Shown: one piece after another, positions 48,249-58,411 of the stretch | Layout: every line of letters starts with the position of its first letter | How positions within the stretch are numbered: position 1 is the first letter of the stretch | Source: Sthenelais limicola | Lineage: Eukaryota > Annelida > Polychaeta > Phyllodocida > Sigalionidae | Reading direction: 5' to 3' | Length of the DNA stretch: 64,000 bases | Assembly: GCA_942159475.1 (NCBI GenBank) | Contig: OW804102.1 | Coordinates: 20,712,684 to 20,776,683 of the forward strand | Program-made: the position numbers and the translations under genes | Notes under the pieces: model-generated | What the model was told of the DNA's origin: nothing | The model's database searches: none | Seen by the model: the letters and a program-made list of their open reading frames with translations, nothing else

Positions 48249-48836
48249 ATAAGTTAATACCAACTTTAAGAACCAAGAACTCCTCTCTAGCATATATTTA
48301 CTAAATAATATTACAGTATGGTCCCCCCCAGAGATGATTGCAGATCCATGTATAGGAGCAATTGAACATGGACATATTTCCAATTATTCGGGTCCTGATG
48401 CATGATCTGGGAGTATGACAAAAGGTATGATCTAGAAAGGGACCTGTAATCATCTCGGGTTGGACCAAACTATAGGCCTACGTCAGACATCTGAGTGTAC
48501 AATCTCACTTCTAAGACTTTCTGTTATTTTGCGAAGCAACTTTATTATCGGATCAAGTGGAAAGTGCCAATACAAATAGTCTGAGGCTAGTCTTTGTGAA
48601 AGATTTATAAATGCGCGGTGCAATTTGACATACAAGGACATCAGCATCAAATAATGTTAATAATATTATTTGAAATTATTATATTGTATTATTGCTTATC
48701 TCATATATATATATACGGTAACTTCTGCTGTTCCTGCTCTCCGTGAATGTTACCTTATATTTTTCATTGCGATATTATTAAAAAGGATGTAAGGTAGGGA
48801 AATCAAGGACTCTGCTTGTTTTCCAAATGTTGTTTT

Positions 48837-48842
48837 TTATTT
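48837..48842 (-). terminator. Poly(A) signal of the Ly6-like gene
   Basis: AATAAA on the minus strand, 136 bp after the stop codon at 48978. Confidence 0.6.
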
Positions 48843-48977
48843 GCTTAAACTTGGCGAAACCCTACCCGTTATAAAGCAATATTCTAACACAGACAATGCA
48901 ATAATTGCGACATCATTAAGAGGGGAGTGTTATCTATTGTTGCCTTGAGTCGGACGTTTTACGTCTGCTAGTCTCCA

Positions 48978-51900
48978 CTAATAAACTTGTCTAAGAAGCC
49001 CGTAGATAGCGGCACTGCAGAGCAGGAAGACACTGACTGTGGCGGTTGCAGCACTGTTGCACTTGTCATCGTCACAGCACAGGACAGAATCCGCTGTGGA
49101 TGTCGTAGCCTTAACGAAGATTTCTGAGGATTTACAGAGAGCCTCAGTGGAACAGCTCCTGCTCACTGTGCCTGCTGTATTGACGCCCCTCAGCTGTATC
49201 AAATAAAAACATGAAATAATTTAATCTGGGACGGATTTGTTTGTTTAGTGAGTGTATTCTTCCATAACATTAAAAATGTCCAAAAGGACACTATTCTCAG
49301 TAAGATAGTTACATTTAGAGAAATACATTTTAATAAACAGTATAGAAAACCGATTCATTTACAATCTAGAGATAGCATAGTCTACAAACACTTAATTTGT
49401 ATAGATAGCATAAAATAAGACTTTAATCCAATAATGGTATACCACGACTACATAGGCCTACTCTGTATATATCAAGTCGAGAAGACGTTTTTAATAGCAG
49501 GCACAACAATCCAAACATCTTAACCTACACGCATGAGAGCTAGACGAGATATGAAATAATTATCTTGCCATGGAGTTTTGCTCTTATGCCCAGTCATTAT
49601 TGCCACCTGTGAGCTACTCTACCAACTCATTCAACTACAACGCCACCTACACACTCAACCACCTCATCACTCATCCCCTCTCCTCTCCCCCACTTCGTCC
49701 AGAAAGCATACCGCTGGATTGGGTTGTGTTGGGATCTGACTTTTAGGCTAGTTGCTTGTATAAATAAAGAAAAACAGTTGCCGACGAACTCCCGTCCACC
49801 CAGCTGCCCCGTTTTCTACCACTTCCACCCCACCCCCACCCCAAGCGCTGCTCAGTGCATAGGCACTGAGCAGCGGCCGTGTGTAGGCCTATGCAGTGGC
49901 GCTAGCGGCGGTATTGGGAGACACCATTTTCGGCACTTGTTGATATATTTCGCGGCAATGGCCGTCGATTCGAATCTTCCCAATGCAATCTTCCGAGCTA
50001 TAGGGCCTACCTGACCCTACCGTTGTATATATATACAGTATTGATGTATCGATTCTGGCCAAAATTGCAAGGAAAACCTCTTTAGATTGTCATCATTGTA
50101 GATAGAATATACGGGGGAGCACGATCGTGTTGGCAAAGACGGCAGTAATTCTCGTTTCCCCATCTATTGCGCAAAACCGTGATAACGGGTACGACTGATT
50201 AGGGGGTAAATAATAGCCGATGGCGGCTTTTTAAAAAAAAGCGGTGGTCGTGCAGTGTCTAGACCCTTACCACGGTCGACACCTATACATCTTTGTCTTC
50301 TCTACAATTGTTCTTGGTCAAACAGACCTAAGTTATATTTTTGGGTAGTAATTCATTACAGTTACCAACCAATATGACAGGACCACGGACAAGAGGGGTG
50401 AAATAGACTCCTGTACGGTTGTGACACCCACAACTGTGAAGAAAGGAGCAGTGGCCAAGTACAAAAGAAACCTCTTCTGTTCACAGGTGTCGCAGTAATG
50501 ATGACACAAGTAAAAAGTAAAACAAAATAAAAACAAAATCCCTCCCTTACCCAAGCGCTAACGTGTACTAACAAAGTATCCTATTTATGAACTGAATAAT
50601 ATTCGAAAATTTCCAAGTAATCCCATCAAGCAATTTGATACCTTAAACCATAGGTTCAGACATTGTATAGTCAAGGCTATACTTAGTTACCTACCGAATA
50701 TTCCACTGAGATTCTTTCATTTATGCCCCCAACCCCACCCACCCACATTTCGGTGAGTGCAAAGATCTGGTTGAGTGTGACTATCGCAATAGTCGCAATA
50801 TTATTTGGTGTGACCCCCTACTGTCATATGTTTTAATATATATTCTATATATATTCATATAAATCAAGAGGTAGGCAGCAACGCCACCTAGTGTTTGTAT
50901 TGTTGACTGCTCCACTCTCACCTAGGTCCCAGGTCACTTGCCCCGCTGCTTCCAACCACACCACACCTATACCTACCTCTTGTTGTGTGAAACTTGTGTG
51001 AGTGACTTTTGACTTTCGTGGCTGGAATTGTGTTACAGTATGGGCAAGTGTGGAGCTTGTGGTTACAAACATGTCAGGCCGGGTACCACTTCTTGTAAAT
51101 ACAAGACAAACGCCGTAGCTAAGTGTAAGGAAGCTGGAGATTTGGACGTGTATTGGACCAAGTACTTAGACATTGAAGCCCTAGACATTCTGGCTAGGGC
51201 CGAGGAAGACCATGCTTCCCTGGATATGGACGAGTTACGTCGCCTTAACTCTCTTCAAAGTGCTGAAATTCATGGAATGCTTACCAAAATGGATGAATTA
51301 TCTGCTCAATTCACCGACGTTTTGAAATTTGTACCTGCCGGTGGTGGCCAAGGCCAAGGTCAAGGTCACGGCGGTGGTGCTATGGCTGGACCTCTAGTGG
51401 ACCCGGAATTGACCGATGTGCTCCGTGACGTGGCTCTCTCCCTGGACCCCGCAGTGTCAATCAAAGATAAAGGTATGCCCCTCCGACCGGAGTATTATGT
51501 GCAGCATTTGATTAATAAGGTACCAGTGAAAAATCTTGACCACAATAAATTATCCTATCGCGAACTAGTCCATGGCATGGTCCGGGTTGCTGTATCTCTG
51601 CTTGAGTCGGGGGGGGGGGACCTCACCAATTACCTCGATCATTTGAGTTTTCTAACAGAAGAGGGTATGAACGATACTTTTATGGACAAAGCTTACTCCC
51701 TGTATGATCACCGTATGGTGGATAAGGTTTCCACTGGTAAATTGCCTTCCTTCGTCGCTGGTGATCCCTTGTGTGTAGCTGTGGGTTTCAGCCCGTCTTT
51801 CCGCAAGCCTGCGGTGAAAACCCCCCAACCACAACAACATCAGAACCCTTCAGGCGGTCGACGTTATAGGGGGGCTGCTTCCAGAGTTATTCCAGCAGAT

Positions 51901-54900
51901 TTCCCCGAAGACATTTGCTACGACTGGAATTACCGTAATTGTGCGAAAACAGCTGCTAATTGTTCCCGCAAGCATCACTGCCATCTTTGCAAGCTAGATC
52001 ACCGCGCCTCGGGTTGTCCCCAGAGGAAACCCCGGGATTCCGGGAATCCCCAGTGACGTCATTCGTCGATGAGAACGAGCGAGAGCGTGATCTGTCATGG
52101 CAGCGTGTTGACAAATATTTCTGCTCTGCCTTACTCTACAGCATCGGAAACTCATCTCCCTTGTTCAACCGAGTCTTTATCAGCCTCAGTTAGCCGATAC
52201 TGTCTCCCTCATGCTCCTCTCGCTCGTCTCTCCTCAAATCACGCTCATGGTGATGATTATCTTCCGTCCATGGACTGTTTCCCTGATTCGTGTCAAGACA
52301 CTGCCACTGGTTTTTGCACGCGTAACGCTGCGGATGTACTTCCACCGTGTGTCGACTCATGTCTCTCCGCCTCATGTTTCCCTGCCTACAATAGTACTTG
52401 CTATTCTGATGTCTGTAATCACGAATATTGTTTTGCTGGTTGTACTCCCACTGCTATTGTTGATACTGATTCCCACAATGTTGCTGATGTAAACGAATGT
52501 ACCTTTCCTGATACTTGTAACTTTGCTGGTGTTGATACTTGCCTTGCTTGTATTGCTGATTGTACTCTAGATGATGTATCTGACCTGGGTGAGAGTTATA
52601 TTGCTGACGATTTTTACAATGTACCTTGTGATTATTGTTGTGATTATGACATTGCTTATGCAAACCGTGATGATTTATCTTTTGCTAGTACTAGCTACTC
52701 GTCATGTGCTGTTGTCCCTGAATTGCGTCAATCACCTTTCACTGACTTATCCCGATGTTACTCTTCACCTCACTACATTGGTGGCATCCGCTCCCAATTG
52801 ATTCCTTTCGCCTGGTCCAAGGAATTAGAGTATGAAACTGACCCCTTCTTGATCCAGTTTCTGAGCAATGGAATCTTCAATGGTTTTGATATAGTCGACC
52901 GTAATGCTTCAATCGATCCATACTGCAGGGATAACTATGCTTCAGTGCTTCAGCCATCGGCCTTTGAGTTCGTCAACGACTTAATGAAGCAGGAATTGGA
53001 TATGGGTAAATTTCTAGTTGTCCAATCCCCGCCCCATTGCATCCATTCCATTGGTGCAGTGCCTAAACAAGGGGGCTCCTTCAGACCCATCACAGACTGT
53101 AAGCAGCCGCTTGGTGCCTCTATTAATTGCTATATGTCTAACACCTGCCAACCCTTCAACTACCATACTATCCAGGAAGTGGCCAGTGTTATGACGCGGG
53201 GCTGCTATATGTGTACTATTGATATATCAGCCGCCTACAGAACTGTCGCCATCAACCCCGATCACTGGACCTATCAGGGGGTGTGGTGGCCTTTCCCCCA
53301 AGGAGGCAAATACTTGGTTGACACACGTTTATGTTTTGGATTAAGCTGCGCCCCCTTTATATTCACGCAATTGTCCAATTTTGTTGCTAGGTGCATGATC
53401 AGACGTGGTTGCTCGCGGATCTTCAATTATATCGATGATTTCATCATCCTGGCTGATACGTTAGAGGAGTGTGTGTTTTTCCTGCGCGTCCTCATCAACC
53501 TTCTTCTTGGACTGGGTTTCTTCATATCCTGGAAGAAAGTGGTTGCCCCGTCTCGCCGAATGGTGTACATTGGAGTTGAATTGGACTCTGTGGACATGCT
53601 CCTCCGTCTACCGGAGAGTAAGATGTTGAAACTGCATAATGAACTTCTCTTTTTCAAAGACAGGAATCGTGCCTCCAAGCGCCAGCTGCAGAGGCTCTGT
53701 GGAGTTCTTGCGCATTGTTCCAAAGTGATTAGAGGTGCCAAAACATTCTCTAGACGTGCTATTGCCCTACTCCGGGGCCTACCTGTCGATGCCAACCCCA
53801 GAGTCAGACTCAATGCTGAGTTTGCCAGAGACCTGCAATGGTGGCGACTGGTCGCTGCAGACTTTAATGGTGTTTCCCCTATCATTGACTACAACTTTGG
53901 CCAGGGACCCTGGTTTGTGACCGATTCATCTATGCAAGGTTATGGCCTCTACACTTCAGACGACTGGCTTGCAGGTTATTACTCCCCGCATGTTCTTGAT
54001 ATTCACCTACCTTCTTGTGTTGCAGGCCACAACCATTGGTGCGATGTCGACACGTCCCTTATTACTGAGGGGTTGAACATTAATTTTCTAGAATTAATCC
54101 CCGTTTGGCTTGGTCTCCTGCGCCTCGCCCCCCGTTTCCCGGGCACTCATATTGTATGCTACTCGGATAATCTCCAAGTCCTCCACATGGTCAGCAAGGG
54201 TCATAGTGTCAATCTGAACTGCATGGCCTTATTGCGCCACATCTTCTGGATATGCTCTGTTTACAGGTGCCATGTGTCGGTCAGGTACATCAACACGCAT
54301 GACAATGTCTTAGCCGACAGCCTCTCCAGGATTCATGACTCTAAGATACTGCCTGTTGACGTTTTGTCCATTTGTTCCAGACATCGTCCCCCTGAAGACC
54401 ATAGATGCGGAAGTTTCCAAAGTAATTGCATCAGCCTACTCGACGAATACTCTAGTTACCAGAAACTCGCAGTGGAAAAGGTACCTCTCCTTTTGTGCGA
54501 CACATCGTTTATCGCCTCTGCCTGCCTCAGATCAGACCGTGGTGCGGTTTCTGGTAATGCTTAGCCTGACCAGCAAGTATTCTACTATCAACAATTACCT
54601 CTCCTCCATCATGGTCCTGCATAAATTGCACGGTTATGAACCAAACTTCAGGGACAGTTTTATGATCAAAATGTGTTTGGCGGGTCTTCGCAACACGCTT
54701 GGTGACCACGTCAAGCAGAAGTCCCCTTTGACAGTGGAGCATCTAGTCGCCATGCATGGTCATCTGGACATCTCCGCTTATGATAAGATTTGCTGGCTTG
54801 TCATCGCCCTTTCCTTTCGCACCCTGTTACGAAAGTCAAACCTAGTCGGTGACTCCACCTTTGCAGGCCACATCCTTTGTCGTTGTGATGTTTCCTTCAA

Positions 54901-56690
54901 TGGTGACTGTGCTGTCATAACTGTTCGCTCCACTAAGACAATCCAAGCCAAGGAACGCACCTTAACCATTCCTTTGATGCCGACATTGGTTAAGGCTCTG
55001 GACGTTGTTCCCATGTTACGTTGGTTGCTGTCTGTAGCCCCTGGTAACCCAGACAGTCCATTGTTCATGAAGCCTTCTAGCTCTACGTGGGTTCCCCTGC
55101 TATATGGTGAGGTTCTGGCCTTTTTGAAGAGACTGGTAAAAGCCATCGGTCTGGATCCCTCTGAGGCCGGTCTTCACTCGTTGCGCCGTGGGGGCACCAT
55201 GTATCTGCATTCCATTGGAGTTCCCCTCGCGGATATTAAGTGCTTAGGTGATTGGCGCTCCCATGCTGTTTTTCTATATTTGGCTACCACCAACAGTAGG
55301 AAAATGACTATTGAAAGCTTCGTTACTACTAGGCTTAACTGTTCTGTTTCTACTAACTGACACCCCCAGTGGGTTTGAACTGCCTCTACATTTTTGGGTG
55401 TTTGGCGGTCCATTGACAGCCGGCCATCAAGGCACTCCAGCTTTCAGTTATTTTTTCCACACTCGCATATTTATGTTTTAATATATATTCTATATATATT
55501 CATATAAATCAAGAGGTAGGCAGCAACGCCACCTAGTGTTTGTATTGTTGACTGCTCCACTCTCACCTAGGTCCCAGGTCACTTGCCCCGCTGCTTCCAA
55601 CCACACCACACCTATACCTACCTCTTGTTGTGTGAAAAAAATCTTAATAAAATTATAGGGCGGTCCATTGACAGCCGGCCATCAAGGCACTCCAGCTTTC
55701 AGTTATTTTTTCCACACTCGCATATTTATATATATATTTTTAAATATTTGTACTTACACAACGTAGGTCTTCAGTTTTGACGAGGCTACTGGTGAGGTAT
55801 GAACATGACGCGAGATTGTTATCAGTTAATTTCGAAATATCTTCGCAGTCGGTACATGTATAGCACTTTTTAATTTCACTGGCATCTGCACCTTTAGCGG
55901 CTGGAAGACAATGGAATAGGAATCATGCATGCAATCTAGACACAAGTATAAACACGCATTCTCTGCAGTATTCTCGGCGTGTCCAATGGTCCAATTGTCT
56001 CCCGAGGTTTACAATCATACTGATGAACATGTTCGGCAGAATTGCTATCTGATGTGCCGTAGTTCCGTGTAAATCAATGCCAAACTAGAAATGATTAGAT
56101 TATATTTATCCTGAACCAATATAATGATGTATTCAAATTAACTATTTTCATTAGGCAACGCATCGATTAGACTATCTGTTAAATCTATCTGCTAACTCTA
56201 TGTGGTACAAAGTAGTGTCAGGTCTAAGGATATCACTTGATAGTGTACAGCTAAAGTGACAACAAAACCAATGCAATGTTTGTATCTGCTTAATTAATTT
56301 AGGTATTTGCGACATAATCATGACCTTTTCGCCGGGGATCTCTAAAATACATGTTCGTACTGCATGCTATAATTATTATATATGCAGATTCCATGAAGAG
56401 CCAATTTTAAACAACTCTAAAAACTGGTATGTTAAACATGGATTTGACTATGTCTTATTGACTATGTAGATTGAGAAGTAACTGCTCAATCTTAAAAAAA
56501 CTTCAATGCGGTCGTTGCGGTTTCAATTTGTGTCTGTATAACAATTAATAGCTATGAAACCCCATACAATATTAGCCGCAATAAAGACGCGGTCTGGCGG
56601 AGGTCAACCTTTTTTCATATAAAGTAAAGGATTGTACTTACCCAATAGGGCAAGGGCTACAAATACCAGTAAGGCCGTCTTACTTGCCAT
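48978..56690 (-). CDS. Ly6/uPAR-type GPI-anchored three-finger protein, three coding exons
   Basis: Coding exons (minus): 56690-56642, 55900-55758 and 49193-48978, with GTAAGT donors after the first two, CAG/ACAG acceptors and matching phases; 135 residues. It starts with a signal peptide (MASKTALLVFVALALLG). The mature part has exactly ten Cys in LU-domain order: KCYTCTDC, LASC, DLRC, RSC, ALC, LCCDDDKCN. The closing CCxxxxCN is the family signature. The C-terminal hydrophobic stretch TVSVFLLCSAAIYGLL after that Asn fits a GPI signal. Such proteins are small extracellular, membrane-anchored binders or modulators; the ligand cannot be inferred. The exon layout (signal, fingers 1-2, finger 3 plus GPI signal) is usual for the family. 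Intron 2 is about 6.6 kb because it holds a Ngaro-type element. Nothing in the coding part is broken. Confidence 0.9.
49206..50826. other. Intron 2 of the Ly6-like gene, left part
   Basis: No exon seen. Contains a perfect 13-bp-arm hairpin at 49846-49875 (CGCTGCTCAGTGC, loop ATAG, GCACTGAGCAGCG) beside a CCCCACCC-rich run. The rest is AT-rich. Confidence 0.5.
50876..50892 (-). promoter_or_regulatory. CTCF-like word in each A repeat
   Basis: On the minus strand CACTAGGTGGCGTTG fits 13 of 15 positions of the CTCF core. It is repeated in A2 near 55521-55537, so the element brings two copies into the intron. Function is inference. Confidence 0.25.
51040..52056 (+). CDS. Ngaro gag-like ORF1 (338 aa)
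   Basis: Likely starts at the ATG at 51040 (MGKCGACGYKH); the frame is open slightly further upstream but without an earlier ATG. The N-terminus is Cys/Lys-rich (CGAC...C...C). Next comes a helical acidic stretch (LDMDELRRLNSLQSAEIHGM), a Gly/Gln-rich linker and a conserved-looking middle part. The C-terminus is a zinc knuckle CHLCKLDHRASGC (C-x2-C-x3-H-x4-C) preceded by more Cys. It should coat and package the element RNA. The TGA at 52054-52056 is followed in the same frame by ORF2 after four sense codons. Confidence 0.85.
   Translation: MGKCGACGYKHVRPGTTSCKYKTNAVAKCKEAGDLDVYWTKYLDIEALDILARAEEDHASLDMDELRRLNSLQSAEIHGMLTKMDELSAQFTDVLKFVPAGGGQGQGQGHGGGAMAGPLVDPELTDVLRDVALSLDPAVSIKDKGMPLRPEYYVQHLINKVPVKNLDHNKLSYRELVHGMVRVAVSLLESGGGDLTNYLDHLSFLTEEGMNDTFMDKAYSLYDHRMVDKVSTGKLPSFVAGDPLCVAVGFSPSFRKPAVKTPQPQQHQNPSGGRRYRGAASRVIPADFPEDICYDWNYRNCAKTAANCSRKHHCHLCKLDHRASGCPQRKPRDSGNPQ
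52069..54564 (+). CDS. Ngaro RT-RNase H polyprotein (ORF2, 831 aa)
   Basis: The first ~220 residues are Cys-, Asp- and Tyr-rich with no recognised domain. The RT follows: GGSFRPITDCKQPLGASIN, DISAAYRTV (about 385), LCFGLSCAPFIF and the catalytic YIDDF (about 454-458). RNase H carries its four acids at about D619 (VTDSS), E675 (FLELIP), D700 (CYSDN) and D750 (VLADSLSR). All catalytic residues are present, so the enzyme looks competent. The end overlaps the recombinase ORF by 230 bp. Same frame as ORF1, separated by one TGA. Confidence 0.9.
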   Translation: MRTSESVICHGSVLTNISALPYSTASETHLPCSTESLSASVSRYCLPHAPLARLSSNHAHGDDYLPSMDCFPDSCQDTATGFCTRNAADVLPPCVDSCLSASCFPAYNSTCYSDVCNHEYCFAGCTPTAIVDTDSHNVADVNECTFPDTCNFAGVDTCLACIADCTLDDVSDLGESYIADDFYNVPCDYCCDYDIAYANRDDLSFASTSYSSCAVVPELRQSPFTDLSRCYSSPHYIGGIRSQLIPFAWSKELEYETDPFLIQFLSNGIFNGFDIVDRNASIDPYCRDNYASVLQPSAFEFVNDLMKQELDMGKFLVVQSPPHCIHSIGAVPKQGGSFRPITDCKQPLGASINCYMSNTCQPFNYHTIQEVASVMTRGCYMCTIDISAAYRTVAINPDHWTYQGVWWPFPQGGKYLVDTRLCFGLSCAPFIFTQLSNFVARCMIRRGCSRIFNYIDDFIILADTLEECVFFLRVLINLLLGLGFFISWKKVVAPSRRMVYIGVELDSVDMLLRLPESKMLKLHNELLFFKDRNRASKRQLQRLCGVLAHCSKVIRGAKTFSRRAIALLRGLPVDANPRVRLNAEFARDLQWWRLVAADFNGVSPIIDYNFGQGPWFVTDSSMQGYGLYTSDDWLAGYYSPHVLDIHLPSCVAGHNHWCDVDTSLITEGLNINFLELIPVWLGLLRLAPRFPGTHIVCYSDNLQVLHMVSKGHSVNLNCMALLRHIFWICSVYRCHVSVRYINTHDNVLADSLSRIHDSKILPVDVLSICSRHRPPEDHRCGSFQSNCISLLDEYSSYQKLAVEKVPLLLCDTSFIASACLRSDRGAVSGNA
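54335..55360 (+). CDS. Ngaro tyrosine recombinase (ORF3, 341 aa)
   Basis: Frame +1 relative to ORF2. An N-terminal SAM-like helical region (YSTNTLVTRNSQWKRYLSFC) precedes the catalytic fold with R166 (LLRKSN), H281-S-L-R284 (HSLRRGG), H310 in GDWRSH and the nucleophile Y315 (FLYLAT). All expected catalytic residues are present. It would insert the circular cDNA by recombination rather than by DDE integration. The first ATG lies inside the RNase H coding end, so the true start may be later, or the protein may be made as a fusion by frameshifting. Confidence 0.9.
   Translation: MTLRYCLLTFCPFVPDIVPLKTIDAEVSKVIASAYSTNTLVTRNSQWKRYLSFCATHRLSPLPASDQTVVRFLVMLSLTSKYSTINNYLSSIMVLHKLHGYEPNFRDSFMIKMCLAGLRNTLGDHVKQKSPLTVEHLVAMHGHLDISAYDKICWLVIALSFRTLLRKSNLVGDSTFAGHILCRCDVSFNGDCAVITVRSTKTIQAKERTLTIPLMPTLVKALDVVPMLRWLLSVAPGNPDSPLFMKPSSSTWVPLLYGEVLAFLKRLVKAIGLDPSEAGLHSLRRGGTMYLHSIGVPLADIKCLGDWRSHAVFLYLATTNSRKMTIESFVTTRLNCSVSTN
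55758..55900 (-). other. Ly6-like exon 2, adjacent to the retrotransposon
   Basis: Encodes the first five Cys of the LU domain. The donor GTAAGTACAAAT is intact, but Ngaro sequence begins 28 bp into the intron, replacing most of the proximal intron. Confidence 0.9.
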
Positions 56691-57634
56691 CTTTGTTGAC
56701 AGGGATCTGCACCTATAGGTAGAAAGAGTGAACCAGCATATAAATATGTGTGTTTAATACTTGTTGAACTCTTAGGAACTCGATGTGTTTTACCACATAA
56801 TTAATATGGTTAGATAATTAGGATCCAGGACTATCACTTGTGGGAGATTCAGATTTATCAAGTTGAATGAAATTTAGTTGTATTCACTTTTGAGAAAATA
56901 CTTAGTGTACAAATATTATGTTGAGCTATTCCAAACATTTTATGATGTTTATAATTATTTTTTTAAAAGAAAGTTGTTTATATGATTGTGGGGAAAAGAA
57001 CAATGGACTGGTAAATAACTTATATTTTACATTCATAGTTCATTAATACAACATTTAAACTCCAGCCTCACCTCCTCTATATGTTCACATTAAGAAAACA
57101 CAAATTAAATTTAAAAAAAAAACAATCATGGACCGAAACCAAATAAGCTAGTTTATTTTGTTTGACATGCGACTAGCCTTTCAAAGTAAGTAATTTGAAC
57201 AATTATTGACACAAAATATGCACAAATTAAATCAACTTTTCAAGTAAAAATAATCATGAAATCACGATGCGATAACTATGTCCAGTAAGATTTTTAAAAC
57301 ACATTTGTAACACAATCATGTCAAATAAAACTTTCAATTCAATGTTATATCAATCGCAAACAATCAAGTCGATCAAAATTGATCAAAGACACTTAAGTTT
57401 GGAATTCCCATTGGAGTTAGAAAGGTAATGATATAATATTTACTCTGAAGTAATATTACGATAAATTCGAGTACTGCTCAAATTATACTTTTCGCCCAGA
57501 AAATTATCTAAATACTAATTACTAATTAAGGTGGCGCAAAGCCGAGTTGACATTTACTTACTTGGTCTTGGAATGGAACTTCTTTACTCGTCAAGAGGAC
57601 AGTTGAATGTTTGGTAGATTCTGAAGCTTATATA
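56691..57634 (-). promoter_or_regulatory. Ly6-like gene promoter, 5' UTR exon and first intron
   Basis: On the minus strand a TATATAAG box (57634-57627) is followed by about 65 nt of UTR-like sequence ending at a consensus donor (AA then GTAAGTAAATG) at 57562/57561. The next acceptor is TTCTACCTATAG at about 56715 or TGCAG a few bases later, leading to CAACAAAG-ATG. Transcription should start near 57600. Placement fits a TATA-driven, inducible-type promoter. Inferred from motif spacing only. Confidence 0.6.
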
Positions 57635-57860
57635 CCGGTGGAGCTGAGAGGAGGGAGGACTAATGTTGTGGTTACATACCCGATCTTCCACCGCACTCCA
57701 ACCCCCTTCTTTGCCTCCCCCCTCCCCCTCCCTCCCTCTATTCCTCGACTTCTCCGTTGCATTAATCACTCATAATTATTAACTCAAAAGTGCTCTAGCC
57801 TGGGAAGACCAAATTTAGGCTCACCTTTCCCCCACCACTTGTAACCACCACAAATAAAGA

Positions 57861-58048
57861 TACAGTGGAACCTCGCATAAAGGCCACCTCTCTATAGAGA
57901 CCACCCATCTATTAAGACCAGTTTCTCTATTGCAGAGTCCCAAATCGTTTTCCTCTTAATAGATTAGCCCCTCTAAAGAGACCACCTCGCTATGAAACCA
58001 CAAAACGTCCATTCCCAAGAATGGTCTCAATAGAGAGTTTTCACTGTA
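57861..58048 (+). mobile_element. Tigger/pogo-like MITE
   Basis: Starts TACAGTGGAACCTCGCATAA and ends AGAGTTTTCACTGTA, inverted ends of the CAGTG-type with TA at both outer edges, as in Tigger/pogo elements of the Tc1/mariner group. The interior repeats AGAGACCACC-like words. 188 bp, non-coding. Confidence 0.75.
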
Positions 58049-58194
58049 CTTATATTATTATAATTATATATAAGATATACGGTCGTCTCTACGATATATA
58101 CCCTCCCCCACTCTCAGCCCCCTCCCCCATTTCCTAACAACCTCCCTCTTGTCACGCCCACTTCATGCTCCACCACTCATCCATGTATAGATCT

Positions 58195-58411
58195 GGGTCA
58201 GATCATTCGAAAATGTACAATTGGCAACTTTACACATTTTAGTAAATTCTGCTAAATTAGCCTAAAAAGGGATACATACTAGCTAGGCATATATGATTTA
58301 AATTTGATATTGTGCTCATAATGAATATTATTTGGGCTATGGTGAACTCTGTATTGAACGTCATTTCTGTCTTGAACTGGGGTTATTTAAGAAAGTTGGT
58401 GAAGGTGAATG
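58195..58411 (+). mobile_element. MITE family M, right end lost
   Basis: Starts GGGTCAGATCATTCGAAAAT and keeps the interior to GGTGAAGGTGAAT, where the right terminal repeat should begin but does not. Confidence 0.8.

Larger units (their letters stand above)
50827..55729 (+). mobile_element. Complete Ngaro-type tyrosine-recombinase retrotransposon
   Basis: Ends are split direct repeats in the order A1 (50827-50991) - ORFs - B1 (55404-55474) - A2 (55472-55636) - B2 (55659-55729). A1/A2 and B1/B2 look identical by eye, so insertion is recent. This arrangement, with gag, RT-RNase H and tyrosine recombinase and no integrase or protease, defines the Ngaro/PAT group of DIRS-like elements; DIRS1 itself has inverted ends. 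I see no methyltransferase domain after RNase H, which favours Ngaro. AATAAA lies in the A2-B2 gap (55646). No target duplication, as expected for recombinase-mediated insertion. It sits antisense in intron 2 of the Ly6-like gene, 28 bp from the exon 2 donor. Confidence 0.9.

Noticed and set aside
53427..53885. 152-codon minus-strand frame
   Set aside because: Antisense shadow of the Ngaro RT/RNase H ORF.
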